Shown: positions 44,467 to 53,128, counted from the stretch's first letter. The stretch: 64,000 nucleotides of DNA from Pseudophaeobacter sp. (GCA_027019165.1 JALUXC010000028.1:54929-118928), one strand, 5' to 3'. A program made the numbers and translations. The notes: generated by a model not told the origin, from the letters alone.

Positions 44467-44935
44467 CGGCTTGCCCCTCAAATTCGTCCGTAATTCTGTC
44501 GGAGAAATCCTTGGCGTTCAGCGCCGCGATCGACGCTTTCAAGACGTCCCGGATGGGGTGCTCTATCTCCTGTTCCAGTGTCCGGATTGCACGGAATGTC
44601 GCCTGCCAATGGCGTTCAAGGTGCACTAATAGATCGCGCCCTGACGGAGTGAGGGCGAGGTTGAAAGATCGCGAGTCCGCCGCCTGATCGCGTTTGACCA
44701 GCCCATCGGCTTCCATCAGCTTGATGGTTTGGCTGACTGCGCCCTGTGTGACGTTTACCGCATCCGTAATTTCCGAAATGGTCGCCATTCCACGGCCAAG
44801 GCACCGCATGATCGGCGAATAGCGCGGCTTATAGGTCAGCCCGTTGCGTGTGTAGGCGTCGCTGGCTCCGCCATCCACAAGGTCTGTCAGGTGACGAAGC
44901 AGTTCGCCCAGCCCAGGTTCATGCGTGTTTTTCAT
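44459..44935 (-). CDS. MarR-family regulator
   Basis: The 158-residue winged-helix protein carries TISEITDAVNVTQGAVSQTI as the DNA-binding helices and the wing LVKRDQAADSRSFNLALTPS. It is the first gene of a MarR/methyltransferase/thioesterase operon with overlapping ends. A palindrome upstream (44946-44963) is a likely autoregulatory operator. Confidence 0.92.
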   Translation of the reverse strand: MKNTHEPGLGELLRHLTDLVDGGASDAYTRNGLTYKPRYSPIMRCLGRGMATISEITDAVNVTQGAVSQTIKLMEADGLVKRDQAADSRSFNLALTPSGRDLLVHLERHWQATFRAIRTLEQEIEHPIRDVLKASIAALNAKDFSDRITDEFEGQADG

Positions 44936-44945
44936 GTCAACGATT

Positions 44946-44963
44946 TACATTATCGCTAATGTA
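44946..44963. promoter_or_regulatory. Putative MarR operator
   Basis: The arms tacatta and taatgta flank tcgc, a perfect dyad 10 bp before the marR start. Confidence 0.7.
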
Positions 44964-45006
44964 TCTTCAAGTGCCGATTTTCCTCGTCCCTTTAAGTGCG
45001 GGTCGC

Positions 45007-45465
45007 TCAGATGATCCGTTGTTCAAGCTCGCGCGGGTCGTCAACCTCGACATGCCAGAACTCGGCAGCCCCGTCAGGCAGAGCCTTTAGCACGCGATCA
45101 AGGTCACGCGCATTCGTGCAGCGGCGCAGCGCCCAGGCCGTTGCCTCGATTGCATTGTCAGGCGTCAGATTGTGATTGACCCGAACCTTTTTGACCTCGG
45201 CGATCATGGCCTCTCGGCTGTCAAATGGTACGGGGGCCGCGCTGACATCCCACTGATGGACAAAAATGGCACGCAAGACGCTTGGGAGCACGCTGGAGAA
45301 ATCCAAGCCCTGCTGGGCTGTCAGGCGGCGGCGGAACACCTGAAACACGCCGTCCACAGCCGTATATGCCATGTTGTCTGACGACAGACTCATCTGCTCT
45401 TTGACGTCTTCAAGAAAGGCGCGCCATTCCTTTGATGCGTGTCTGTAAGTCCATGGTAGAGGCAT
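45007..45465 (-). CDS. DUF2267 protein
   Basis: The 152-residue protein (ATG 45465) shows the DUF2267 pattern SDNMAYTAVDGVFQVFRRRL, QQGLDFSSVLPSVLRAIFVH and EVKKVRVNHNLTPDNAIEA. The fold is helical and the function unknown; homologues occur near stress genes. The C-terminal ALPDGAAEFWHVEVDDP is an extension. It sits alone between a marR gene and an MFS gene. Confidence 0.85.
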   Translation of the reverse strand: MPLPWTYRHASKEWRAFLEDVKEQMSLSSDNMAYTAVDGVFQVFRRRLTAQQGLDFSSVLPSVLRAIFVHQWDVSAAPVPFDSREAMIAEVKKVRVNHNLTPDNAIEATAWALRRCTNARDLDRVLKALPDGAAEFWHVEVDDPRELEQRII

Positions 45466-45529
45466 CTTCTGGCAACTCCTTTTGGCATGGGGCACCGTCA
45501 TTGTTTGGCGTGCGCCACTCTCGCAGAGT

Positions 45530-46744
45530 TCACTTATTCTCTAAGGGACGCAATGCAAAAGGCGCAAGCAACGTCGCGATTGACACGGCACCAAAGGCGA
45601 ACCAAAAGAACAGCCCGTGCAAATCCGTGCGCTCCAACAAGGCGGCCGAGACAAATGGCGATGCGAACTGGCCGCCAAACAAGAACGTGGTCATCATTCC
45701 CGAGGCCCGTCCGCGCGCATTGTTCGGTACATGCGCCATCAACCAGACCGTCTGGTTCGGAATGATCGCGCCAAGCCCGGTTCCAGTGACCAAGATGCCA
45801 AACCCGACCATGGACACAGAAGACGCAGCCGACACAACAAAATACCCTGCCGCCATCAGCAGCAAAGCCGCAATAGCGATCTGTGGTGGGGCAAACCGGG
45901 CACGGATCCGGCCATAGAACAATCCCGTTGGAAAGCTGGCGACGGTCATCGTCGCCATGGTCACGGCCATCACCGCCGGGGATGTCTCGCCGATCTCAAT
46001 GAGCAAAAACGGTAGCCTTGTTGCGATCAGAAAGATGAATGTCATGACCGCGAAGATGACACCCCCGGTCAGAGCCATGATCTTCCAGGGGAAGGCTGCA
46101 ACAGCGGTCCTGTCCCGCAATCCCGCCGGGGTTGGACCCGACTTGGGCATCACAAACCACAGCCAAACCGCCAAGGGTAAAGCTAAGCTATAGATCGCGA
46201 ACGGGCCCCGCCATGAAAGCTCAGCCAATGCACCGCCGACCAAAAGAGAGACAATCGCCATCATCGAAGTCGCCGCCCCTTGGTGCCCCATGAACCGCGC
46301 GCGGGCAGGCCCTTGCCAATGATCAGCAGCGACCTGGGTCGCGATGGTCAGGGTGCCTGCCACGCCGATCCCAAGGAACAACCGACCCGCCAAAATCTGG
46401 GACATGTTTTGGGCAAATAACCCAGATGCCCCGCCAAGTGCATAGGCCAACAGTGCAATAGTCAGCAGGCGATTGCGGTCAAAGCGGTCCGCCGCCCATC
46501 CAAAACCCGCAGCTGTCAGAACAATCGCCAGTGACGGCAAAGAGACGATGAGGCCGGCAAGGGTTTCAATACCCGGCGTATCGCCAAAATTGCGAGAGAG
46601 GCCGGGAAGCGACGGCGAAATCGTGGCGTTGGCCATGACGGTCAGACTGGATAGCAGCAGAACGAAAACTGTCAGGCCGTTGCTGGGCAGAGTCTGCATA
46701 TCATGGGATGGCTGATCTTTGGCTGAAACCGGGGGCGCGGGCAT
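45530..46744 (-). CDS. MFS transporter
   Basis: The 404-residue protein has twelve predicted helices of the major facilitator superfamily, with the A-loop motif FGWAADRFDRNRLLTIALLA between helices 2 and 3 and GIGVAGTLTIATQVAADHW. It resembles drug/arabinose-type exporters. It lies downstream of the Rrf2-type gene on the same strand (90-bp gap), so control by that regulator is plausible. Confidence 0.9.
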   Translation of the reverse strand: MPAPPVSAKDQPSHDMQTLPSNGLTVFVLLLSSLTVMANATISPSLPGLSRNFGDTPGIETLAGLIVSLPSLAIVLTAAGFGWAADRFDRNRLLTIALLAYALGGASGLFAQNMSQILAGRLFLGIGVAGTLTIATQVAADHWQGPARARFMGHQGAATSMMAIVSLLVGGALAELSWRGPFAIYSLALPLAVWLWFVMPKSGPTPAGLRDRTAVAAFPWKIMALTGGVIFAVMTFIFLIATRLPFLLIEIGETSPAVMAVTMATMTVASFPTGLFYGRIRARFAPPQIAIAALLLMAAGYFVVSAASSVSMVGFGILVTGTGLGAIIPNQTVWLMAHVPNNARGRASGMMTTFLFGGQFASPFVSAALLERTDLHGLFFWFAFGAVSIATLLAPFALRPLENK

Positions 46745-46834
46745 GGGTGGAGGACCTTCTTGGAATCATGTACTTTTATATGTTACGTGTATGAATGTAG
46801 GTCAACAGGGCCTTCCATTGATCCGCATGGGCTC

Positions 46835-47272
46835 CTAATTCTTGGCCTGCTCCGCCAGCTTCGCCTCAAATTCTATCGCAATATCGGCAAGGCTGGTGTG
46901 GCTCAACTCGGTTCGCAACACTTGTGCTGCACGCTCCATAGCCTTTGTCAGGTGCGCGTCCACGGCCTGCTCCACCAGGCATTCAGGCGTGTCTTGCGCG
47001 GACCCAATAGCAAAAAGCGTTGGTTCTCCAAGCGCTTCGTAGATCTGTAGTAGCGTGATCTGATCCGGAGCGCGCTCCAGCACCCAGCCGCCGCCATGGC
47101 CTTTGGAGGACGACACGATCCCAGCCAACCTAAGCCCAGACATCATCCGTCTGATCGCAGGGCCATGCGTCTTCAGCGATTTGGCCAAAGTATCAGACGT
47201 CAGAGGCTCATTCCGTTCGGCCATATGGATCAGAGCGTGAAGCGTACGGGAAAGGCGGCGATCTTTTGGCAT
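46835..47272 (-). CDS. Rrf2-family regulator without Fe-S cysteines
   Basis: The 145-residue protein has the Rrf2 winged helix RRLSRTLHALIHMAERNEPL, THGPAIRRMMSGLRLAGIV and the wing SKGHGGGWVLERAPDQITLL. Only one cysteine is present (TPECLVEQ), so it cannot bind the cluster of IscR or NsrR and may sense a small molecule instead. It precedes an MFS gene and is divergent from the ECF41 cassette. Confidence 0.88.
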   Translation of the reverse strand: MPKDRRLSRTLHALIHMAERNEPLTSDTLAKSLKTHGPAIRRMMSGLRLAGIVSSSKGHGGGWVLERAPDQITLLQIYEALGEPTLFAIGSAQDTPECLVEQAVDAHLTKAMERAAQVLRTELSHTSLADIAIEFEAKLAEQAKN

Positions 47273-47323
47273 GGGCCTACATAGCGCGGACAATGGCGGT
47301 TTTGAAGAAAATTGCCCGCCCTG

Positions 47324-47350
47324 CGTCACAATCGGACCGCCTGGTTCGTC
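47324..47350 (+). promoter_or_regulatory. ECF41-type promoter
   Basis: cgtcaca (47324-47330), a 16-bp spacer and cgtc (47347-47350) match the published ECF41 consensus (-35 TGTCACA, 16 bp, -10 CGTC) in all but one position. It lies 35 bp before the AhpD-like gene of the ECF41 operon, so the sigma factor probably drives its own cassette. Confidence 0.8.
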
Positions 47351-47384
47351 AGATGGGTAACACCACTCACGAAGGAAAACAGCA

Positions 47385-47813
47385 ATGAACACCAAAAGCG
47401 TACAACACGAAGCCGTACAGCCGGAACTGATCGGGCACCTTGGGGCGACTCACGAGTTGATGGCTGCAAAAGGCCTGCCGCGCAGCCTGTCTCATTTGAT
47501 TGAATTGCGCGTGTCGCAGATCAACGAATGCGCCTATTGCATCCGGATGCACAGCAACGAAGCGCGCAAGGACGGAGAGACCAGCGAACGCCTGGACAGG
47601 TTGGCTGGCTGGCGCCACATGCCAGATTTTTCGGCCGCCGAAAAAGCTGTCTTTGCCTATGCCGAAGCTCTGACCATCCTTGAGCGTGGCGCGGATTACG
47701 GTGCCCTTAGGGCCGAGTTGCGCAACCACTATGATGATGAGACCATCACGCTGATCACAACTTGCGTGAGCATGATCAACCTTTGGAACCGCGTTCAGAT
47801 CTCAAAACACTGA
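47385..47813 (+). CDS. AhpD-like (carboxymuconolactone decarboxylase superfamily) protein linked to ECF41
   Basis: The 142-residue protein has the redox motif INECAYCIRMHSNEARKDGE (C-x2-C and His) after LPRSLSHLIELRVSQ. This COE-type partner is the classical neighbour of ECF41 sigma factors. It probably handles peroxide or electrophile stress. The sigma gene starts 1 bp after its stop. Confidence 0.92.
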   Translation: MNTKSVQHEAVQPELIGHLGATHELMAAKGLPRSLSHLIELRVSQINECAYCIRMHSNEARKDGETSERLDRLAGWRHMPDFSAAEKAVFAYAEALTILERGADYGALRAELRNHYDDETITLITTCVSMINLWNRVQISKH

Positions 47814-47814
47814 T

Positions 47815-48732
47815 ATGATGATCGAGACAAAAACATCAGAATTCGAAAAGGCGCGCCCCCAGCTTTTGGGGGTCGCCTATCGGCTGCTGGGGTCGTACAG
47901 CGAGGCAGAAGACGCGGTTCAGGACACTGCATATAAGTGGTTCGCATCCGATGCACCACTGCCGGACAACCCAATTGCCTGGCTCACAGCGGTTTGTACG
48001 AACAGGTGTCTTGACTATCTGAAGTCCGCGCAGAAAAAGCGCATGGAGTACGTAGGGCCGTGGCTGCCCGAGCAACTTGAAACAACCACCGACAGCACCC
48101 CCGAAACCCGGCTAGAAATTGCCTCCACACTGTCGACTGCCTTTCTGTTGTTGCTGGAAAGGCTGACCCCAAAGGAACGGGCGGCCTATCTGCTTCATGA
48201 TATTTTCAATACGCCCCATTCGGACATTGCCCAGATGCTGGGTATTTCCGAAGCCAGTGCACGCCAGTTGGCCTCGCGGGGGCGCAAACATGTGCAAGAT
48301 GGAAATGTGCGTCACATCCCGCCGCAGGAGCGGCAAGAAAGCCTGCTCAAGGGGTTTCAGGAGGCTTTGACAACAGGCGACGTGAACACATTTGCCAAAA
48401 CGCTGTGTGACGATGTTGATCTGCGCGCCGACAGTGGCGGCTTGGTCGTCGCAACCCGCCATGTGCTGCGGGGCAAGGACACGGTGCTGCAATTCTTCAG
48501 CAGCATTCTGGTTCCGGCCTGGGGATCGTTGCGCACCGAAGAAAAAACCGTGAACGGTCAACCCGGCATCATGCTTTGGGACGGGGATAGCCCACACGCC
48601 CTCGTGTCGTTTGCCTATGCCGCAGAAGGCCAAATTCAGAACATCTTTGTCCTGCGAGAGCCTGAAAAGCTGCGCCGCCTGACAGCCATCAAGGCCAGTG
48701 CCCTGGCAAACGGCGCGCTTCAAATCCACTGA
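47815..48732 (+). CDS. ECF41-family sigma factor with SnoaL-like C-terminal domain
   Basis: The 305-residue protein has sigma region 2 (QLLGVAYRLLGSYSEAEDAV), the linker motif VGPWLPEQ that marks ECF41, and region 4 (LTPKERAAYLLHDIFNTPHS, DIAQMLGISEASARQLASRG). A NTF2/SnoaL-like domain follows from about residue 180, which in this family tunes activity in place of an anti-sigma factor. The usual DGGGK motif reads DSGGL here. It is adjacent to its AhpD-like partner. Confidence 0.93.
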   Translation: MMIETKTSEFEKARPQLLGVAYRLLGSYSEAEDAVQDTAYKWFASDAPLPDNPIAWLTAVCTNRCLDYLKSAQKKRMEYVGPWLPEQLETTTDSTPETRLEIASTLSTAFLLLLERLTPKERAAYLLHDIFNTPHSDIAQMLGISEASARQLASRGRKHVQDGNVRHIPPQERQESLLKGFQEALTTGDVNTFAKTLCDDVDLRADSGGLVVATRHVLRGKDTVLQFFSSILVPAWGSLRTEEKTVNGQPGIMLWDGDSPHALVSFAYAAEGQIQNIFVLREPEKLRRLTAIKASALANGALQIH

Positions 48733-48790
48733 TCAATTGCCGTGGGGAAACCCTCGCGCGACCGCCAACCGAAATACGGAGGGTCCAGGA

Positions 48791-49192
48791 ATGGCCATTC
48801 AACGACACCCCAAAGGCAGCGTTTTCGAAGAACAGATCGGCTACGCCCGGCTCGTCACGGCTGGCCCCTTTGTGTTCGTCTCCGGGACGACAGGCTATAA
48901 CTACGACACCATGGAGATTTCCGAGGATGTTGTGGCCCAAGCCCGGCAATGCATCAAGAACATTCGCGCCGCGCTTCATAGCGTAGACGCAGACCTCAGC
49001 GACGCGGTGCGCGTCAACTATTACCTGCGCCATACCGAAGAATTTGAGAGTTGCTGGCCGGTTCTATCCGAGGCCTTTGGCGCCCATCCGCCCGCAGCCA
49101 CGATGATCGAGGCCAATATGGCCACGCCAGAGATGCTGATCGAAATCGAATTGACGGCAATGCGCGGGAATTTGGCGCAGACAGACGCCTGA
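48791..49192 (+). CDS. RidA-family protein
   Basis: The 133-residue Rid protein starts MAIQRHPKGSVFEEQIGYAR and contains VFVSGTTGYNYDTMEISEDV and MIEANMATPEMLIEIELTAM. The Arg that deaminases use in RidA (usually R105) is replaced by the Glu-Ala-Asn stretch, so it may not be an imine deaminase. It lies 58 bp after the ECF41 gene and might be co-transcribed. GGAGGG precedes the ATG. Confidence 0.88.
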   Translation: MAIQRHPKGSVFEEQIGYARLVTAGPFVFVSGTTGYNYDTMEISEDVVAQARQCIKNIRAALHSVDADLSDAVRVNYYLRHTEEFESCWPVLSEAFGAHPPAATMIEANMATPEMLIEIELTAMRGNLAQTDA

Positions 49193-49225
49193 CCACAGCA
49201 TTCTCAACCAGCGTCAGCCGCGTTG

Positions 49226-49924
49226 TCAGTGCGTCTGCTGATTCTTTAGGTCCTCCGCCACCTTCGCGAGATAGTCGTAAACTGTCTTACCCGCCTCCGG
49301 CTGAAGCCTGCGCTTGGTCGCAACGGCCTTTTGAATGCGGTCGATCCGAAAGACACGAAAGTCCTGGCGCAATTCGCACCACGCAGCGCAAGTCCAAACC
49401 GGCCCCCAATAGTCGATCTGAAGTGGCCTGATTGTGCGATGCGAGACCGTGCCTTGTTCATCAGCGTAGCGCAGATCAACGTAGACGCGGTTGCGGATGG
49501 CCTTGCGCAGGGTCGGCATGTGGGCCAGCCGGGATTGGGGGCCATCACCAGCATAGACAGCAAAGCCCCACGCCTTGGGACCCGGTGCCGTCTGACCGTT
49601 CGCCTGCGCCATTTTGGTAAGCACCCTTTGCGCGGCGGCCTTCAACTCTTCATCGGCCTTTCCCTGAACAATGCTCATCCCAAGACTCAGTGCATCCAGC
49701 TCCTCTACCGACAAGAAATCGGGCGCAAGGAACACCAGCTCTCGCATGACATAGCCAAAGCCACGCTCCCCCTCGATGTGCACGCCCAGCTCAAGAAGGG
49801 TATCGATATCGCGGTAGACGGTCCGCACGGACACTTCGAGCGCATCAGCGATGTCACGGGCGAGGTGAAGCCGCCCGTTCCGCACGATCCGAAGGATCTC
49901 ATTCAGTCGTCTACCGCGGTCCAT
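49226..49924 (-). CDS. YafY-type HTH/WYL regulator
   Basis: The 232-residue protein has an N-terminal DeoR-like helix-turn-helix (LHLARDIADALEVSVRTVYR, DIDTLLELGVHIEGERGFGY) and a C-terminal WYL-like domain with RTIRPLQIDYWGPVWTCAAW and FRVFRIDRIQ. WYL domains sense nucleic-acid or other ligands. It forms a likely operon with the ABM-like gene just upstream, 6 bp away. Confidence 0.9.
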   Translation of the reverse strand: MDRGRRLNEILRIVRNGRLHLARDIADALEVSVRTVYRDIDTLLELGVHIEGERGFGYVMRELVFLAPDFLSVEELDALSLGMSIVQGKADEELKAAAQRVLTKMAQANGQTAPGPKAWGFAVYAGDGPQSRLAHMPTLRKAIRNRVYVDLRYADEQGTVSHRTIRPLQIDYWGPVWTCAAWCELRQDFRVFRIDRIQKAVATKRRLQPEAGKTVYDYLAKVAEDLKNQQTH

Positions 49925-49930
49925 GCCGGA

Positions 49931-50236
49931 TCAGTTGATCATGATTTCTAGCTCGGAATGCGAAACTTGCACCGAAGGCCCGGCAATGGCGGCAAGCGCT
50001 TCGGCATTGGCCGGGTCCGACCCGATCCCAGCGGCGGCTGCTTTTGCCGATGCCATATCAGTCCAGTGGACATGCTCGATCCAGGTGCCGTCCTCGGCGC
50101 AGGACAAGCGGCGCTGCAGGAAGCCAGGCTGTGCCTCGATCCAGGGGTTCATTGCCAGGGCGGCTTTGATAAAGGCGTCTTTGTCCATGCCGTCGTTCAG
50201 TTTGTAAGTGACCATCTCGATAACCTGCTTTGACAC
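49931..50236 (-). CDS. ABM-like dimeric alpha/beta-barrel protein
   Basis: The 101-residue protein has VIEMVTYKLNDGMDKDAFIK, then PGFLQRRLSCAEDGTWIEHV and HWTDMASAKAA, typical of small stress-responsive or ABM-type barrels. It is followed after 6 bp by the YafY-type regulator gene. Its activity is unknown. Confidence 0.8.
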   Translation of the reverse strand: MSKQVIEMVTYKLNDGMDKDAFIKAALAMNPWIEAQPGFLQRRLSCAEDGTWIEHVHWTDMASAKAAAAGIGSDPANAEALAAIAGPSVQVSHSELEIMIN

Positions 50237-50387
50237 TGCATTTCTCCTTGTGTTCGCAATGTGTAGGCGGCCCTTTTGGCAGGTCCCTCCTGACAGGGTG
50301 GGTCAGTTGAGTGCACTTGGTTCAAAGTTTTCTGTGGCTTCACGATCAAACGTCACAGCTGCCCATGTCGTAACGGGCGCCGGCATT

Positions 50388-51014
50388 CTAACTCAACATC
50401 ACGGCAACGGCGGATTTTTTCGCAGTCGCCGCGACCTGATCACGCGGTCCCGCGTCTTTGCTTTGCAATGCCAGTCGCGCCGCTGCGCCAACCAGTTCGA
50501 GCAGCAAAATGGCCTTGATCTGGTCCCCGTCTTGCGCCCCCTGCGCCCGCGCCATGGCCTTTGAAATGACAGCACCTGCGCGTGCGTTCTGACGCGCGCA
50601 AAGTTCCGACAACTCCGGTGCGCTTTGGGCGCCCATCCAGATGGCGGGTAAAACAGGGTCATCGAGGAACAACTGAAAATAGGCTTGAACCAGATCTTCA
50701 GCGGCCCGCGCCAGACCATCGCGGTCAACCACATCCGCGAAAAGTCGATTGGCGAGTGTATGGATATCTGCATGGTGAAGCTCGATGAGTGACACCATGA
50801 TGGCAGGTTTGCCCGAGAAATAACGATAGATCGCGCTGCGCTGCATGCCTGCGCGGCTGGCGATCTCGTGCATCGTCAAAGCATCGTACCCGCTGTCCAG
50901 AATCCCTTCGCGTGTCGCGTCCAGCACCTGCGCCACCCGGCGAATGCTGCGCACTTGGGTGGGTTTGCGCCGGTAATAGGTCTCAGCTTCTTCACGCATC
51001 GTCTTTGCCCGCAT
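50388..51014 (-). CDS. TetR-family regulator
   Basis: The 208-residue protein (ATG 51014 with GGAG upstream) has the TetR helix-turn-helix GYDALTMHEIASRAGMQRSA, IYRYFSGKPAIMVSL. The C-terminal ligand domain shows QAYFQLFLDDPVLPAIWMGA. It is divergent from the deacetylase/C45 operon, with two operator-like dyads between them, so it probably represses both directions. Confidence 0.92.
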   Translation of the reverse strand: MRAKTMREEAETYYRRKPTQVRSIRRVAQVLDATREGILDSGYDALTMHEIASRAGMQRSAIYRYFSGKPAIMVSLIELHHADIHTLANRLFADVVDRDGLARAAEDLVQAYFQLFLDDPVLPAIWMGAQSAPELSELCARQNARAGAVISKAMARAQGAQDGDQIKAILLLELVGAAARLALQSKDAGPRDQVAATAKKSAVAVMLS

Positions 51015-51045
51015 TTGGAACTCCGAAAAGCAGCTACAAAATACA

Positions 51046-51083
51046 TGACAGGTTGTCACGTTATAAAACATGACATATCGTCA
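51046..51083. promoter_or_regulatory. Twin TetR operators
   Basis: tgacaggttgtca (51046-51058) is a perfect 13-bp dyad, and tgacatatcgtca (51071-51083) is a near copy, with centres 25 bp apart. Both lie in aacatgaca...gtcacgttta-like repeats between the divergent tetR and deacetylase genes. Confidence 0.8.
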
Positions 51084-51116
51084 CGTTTATCACTGATTCC
51101 AGAAACCGGAGCTTCC

Positions 51117-51926
51117 ATGACACACCCCTCTCAGGCCAAAACCCAAGTTACGCTGACATTCGACTTTGACGCAGAATCGCTTTGGATGTCGCTGGGGCGC
51201 ACGTCGCCGCAGCCTATGTCACGGGGCACCTACGGCGCGCAGGTCGGCATAGACCGCATCTTGGCTCTGCTAGAGCGTGAGGCTATTCGTGCAACATTCT
51301 TTGTGCCCGGAGAAACCGCACGGCGCCATCCGGACAAACTGCGTGCGATTGTCGATGGCGGGCATGAAATCGGCCATCATGGCGATGTACATGAAGCGCC
51401 AACAAAACTCAGTTTGGATGAAGAGCGTGCTGCTTTTTCGCGCGGAATGGATGCCCTTTTCGATGCCGCAAAGGTGCGCCCTGTTGGCTATCGCTCTCCC
51501 GCATGGGACTTTAGCGAGAACACGCTTAACTTGCTGAAAGAGTTTGACTTTCAGTGGGATAGCAGTCTGATGGCCGATGATTTCCGTCTGTATGAGTTAG
51601 AGGGACCGGAGAAGCAGAAGAGCGGGATAATAGAACTGCCGGTCTCATACGAGCTTGATGACGCGCCCTATTACCTGTTCCTGTTCTCGCCGGTATATAT
51701 GACCGGTATGAGTGACCCGGAGAAAGTCCTGCGCATCTGGGAGCGCGAGTATGAAGGCGCAGCGGCCGTATCGGGCCTCTTCAATTTGACCATGCACCCA
51801 CAGATCACCGGCCGCTATTCCCGCATCAAGGTATTGGAGGGGTTGATCAAAACGATCAAGGATAGCGGACAGGCGGAGTTTGTGACCTGTTCAGACGCAG
51901 TCGCCACGCTTGAGGCGCGAAAATGA
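51117..51926 (+). CDS. Polysaccharide-deacetylase-family hydrolase (cyclic imidase/PgdA-like)
   Basis: The 269-residue NodB-fold hydrolase has metal motifs VTLTFDFDAESLWMSLG (Asp) and GHEIGHHGDVHEAPTKL (two His), and VGYRSPAWDFSENTLNLL. It resembles the Helicobacter PgdA/cyclic imide hydrolase branch, whose members act on peptidoglycan or on cyclic amides. No signal peptide is visible, which favours a cytosolic amide or imide substrate. The stop overlaps the C45 gene start (ATGA). Confidence 0.85.
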   Translation: MTHPSQAKTQVTLTFDFDAESLWMSLGRTSPQPMSRGTYGAQVGIDRILALLEREAIRATFFVPGETARRHPDKLRAIVDGGHEIGHHGDVHEAPTKLSLDEERAAFSRGMDALFDAAKVRPVGYRSPAWDFSENTLNLLKEFDFQWDSSLMADDFRLYELEGPEKQKSGIIELPVSYELDDAPYYLFLFSPVYMTGMSDPEKVLRIWEREYEGAAAVSGLFNLTMHPQITGRYSRIKVLEGLIKTIKDSGQAEFVTCSDAVATLEARK

Positions 51927-52966
51927 CCGCCGAAGTCCAGGGTGTCCCGATCATCGAGGCAGCAGGTTCGCCCGCTGCCATCGGTGGGCAAATCGGCGCG
52001 CAAATTGCGGATCGTATCAAGGCAACCATTGGTTTGTACAAAGAGGTGTTTGCCAAGCCAGAGGAAGAAATTCTGCAAGCCGCTGCACATTTTCGCAACC
52101 AGATCGAGGGCTTTGCCCCGGATCTCGCCGTCGAAATCGCCGCGATGGCAAAGGCGGCCAATGTCGATCCGGGATGGCTTTTTGCGCTCAATGCGCGCAG
52201 CGAGCTTTTGTCTGCTCTGGCGGTCGGCGAATGCACCTCAATGCACTTTTCCGGCACGCCCTACATGGGCCAGAACTGGGATTGGCTGGAGCCGTTTGAG
52301 GATCTGATGATCCTGCAGCGGATCACGGACGCACGGGGGCACACGACCCTGATGCTGACAGAGCCGGGGATCGTCGGCAAAATCGGTTTGAATGATGCTG
52401 GCTTTGGGGTCTGCCTCAACTTTCTGCCCTCCACCAATCCAACCCTTGGCGTCCCGACCCATATTCTGCTGCGTCAGCTTCTGTCAGCCCGAAGGTGGGA
52501 GGATGTGGACCTGGTTCTTGCCAAAGCCGGTGCGGGCCGCTCTGCCAACATTCTGATCGCCAATGCCGAAGGTCGGGCGATGGATGTGGAGTTCGACGGG
52601 CTGTCCGCATGCACCCACAGTGCCGAAGCCGCAGCCACCTTGCACACCAATCACTATCTGACAACCGATATTCCGGTGGCCGAGGTTTTGTTCGAGAATT
52701 CTGACGCAAGGCTGACACGAGCGCGCACTCTGCTGCACGGGCAGGATCAGCCAAGTATGGACCGGCTAAAGACCATCCTGTCGGACAGCTCGGACGTGGA
52801 CCACCCGATCCTTGCCCCGTACCGCGAGGTCCCATCCTTCCGCGGAAGGCTTGGGACGGATTGTTCAATCGCGATGGATCTTGAACGCGGCGAGATGCAT
52901 TTTCGCCGTGGCAACTCGGCAGATACCGGCTTCGCGGTTGTTCCGGTTCTCAAGAAATTTCTCTGA
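51923..52966 (+). CDS. C45-family autoproteolytic amidohydrolase/acyltransferase
   Basis: The 347-residue protein matches the isopenicillin-N acyltransferase-like Ntn hydrolases (peptidase C45). It has the pro-region AAGSPAAIGGQIGAQIADRI, the predicted self-cleavage Cys in VGECTSMHFSG near residue 102, MGQNWDWLEP, and GLNDAGFGVCLNFLPS. After cleavage the Cys becomes the N-terminal nucleophile. It is coupled to the deacetylase-family gene, which suggests that the two hydrolyse successive amide bonds of one compound. The compound is not known. Confidence 0.85.
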   Translation: MTAEVQGVPIIEAAGSPAAIGGQIGAQIADRIKATIGLYKEVFAKPEEEILQAAAHFRNQIEGFAPDLAVEIAAMAKAANVDPGWLFALNARSELLSALAVGECTSMHFSGTPYMGQNWDWLEPFEDLMILQRITDARGHTTLMLTEPGIVGKIGLNDAGFGVCLNFLPSTNPTLGVPTHILLRQLLSARRWEDVDLVLAKAGAGRSANILIANAEGRAMDVEFDGLSACTHSAEAAATLHTNHYLTTDIPVAEVLFENSDARLTRARTLLHGQDQPSMDRLKTILSDSSDVDHPILAPYREVPSFRGRLGTDCSIAMDLERGEMHFRRGNSADTGFAVVPVLKKFL

Positions 52967-52978
52967 CGCTTTACCGAA

Positions 52979-53009
52979 GAGGCGGGCCGCTGGATCTGCC
53001 GCCCGCCTC
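52979..53009 (+). terminator. Hairpin after C45 gene
   Basis: The 9-bp arms gaggcgggc (52979-52987) and gcccgcctc (53001-53009) flank 13 bases, 13 bp after the stop. There is no strong T-run, so it may be a structural terminator. Confidence 0.6.
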
Positions 53010-53128
53010 ATTCAGCCGAAAATGAAGGCCAACAATTGTTCTCATTGGTTGGCTGTATTGCTGCGCGCTGCCCTTCCTGAGCGGTAGAAGCCCAGCACGT
53101 GACAAGGCCCAGTATGCGTTCGCTTTTG

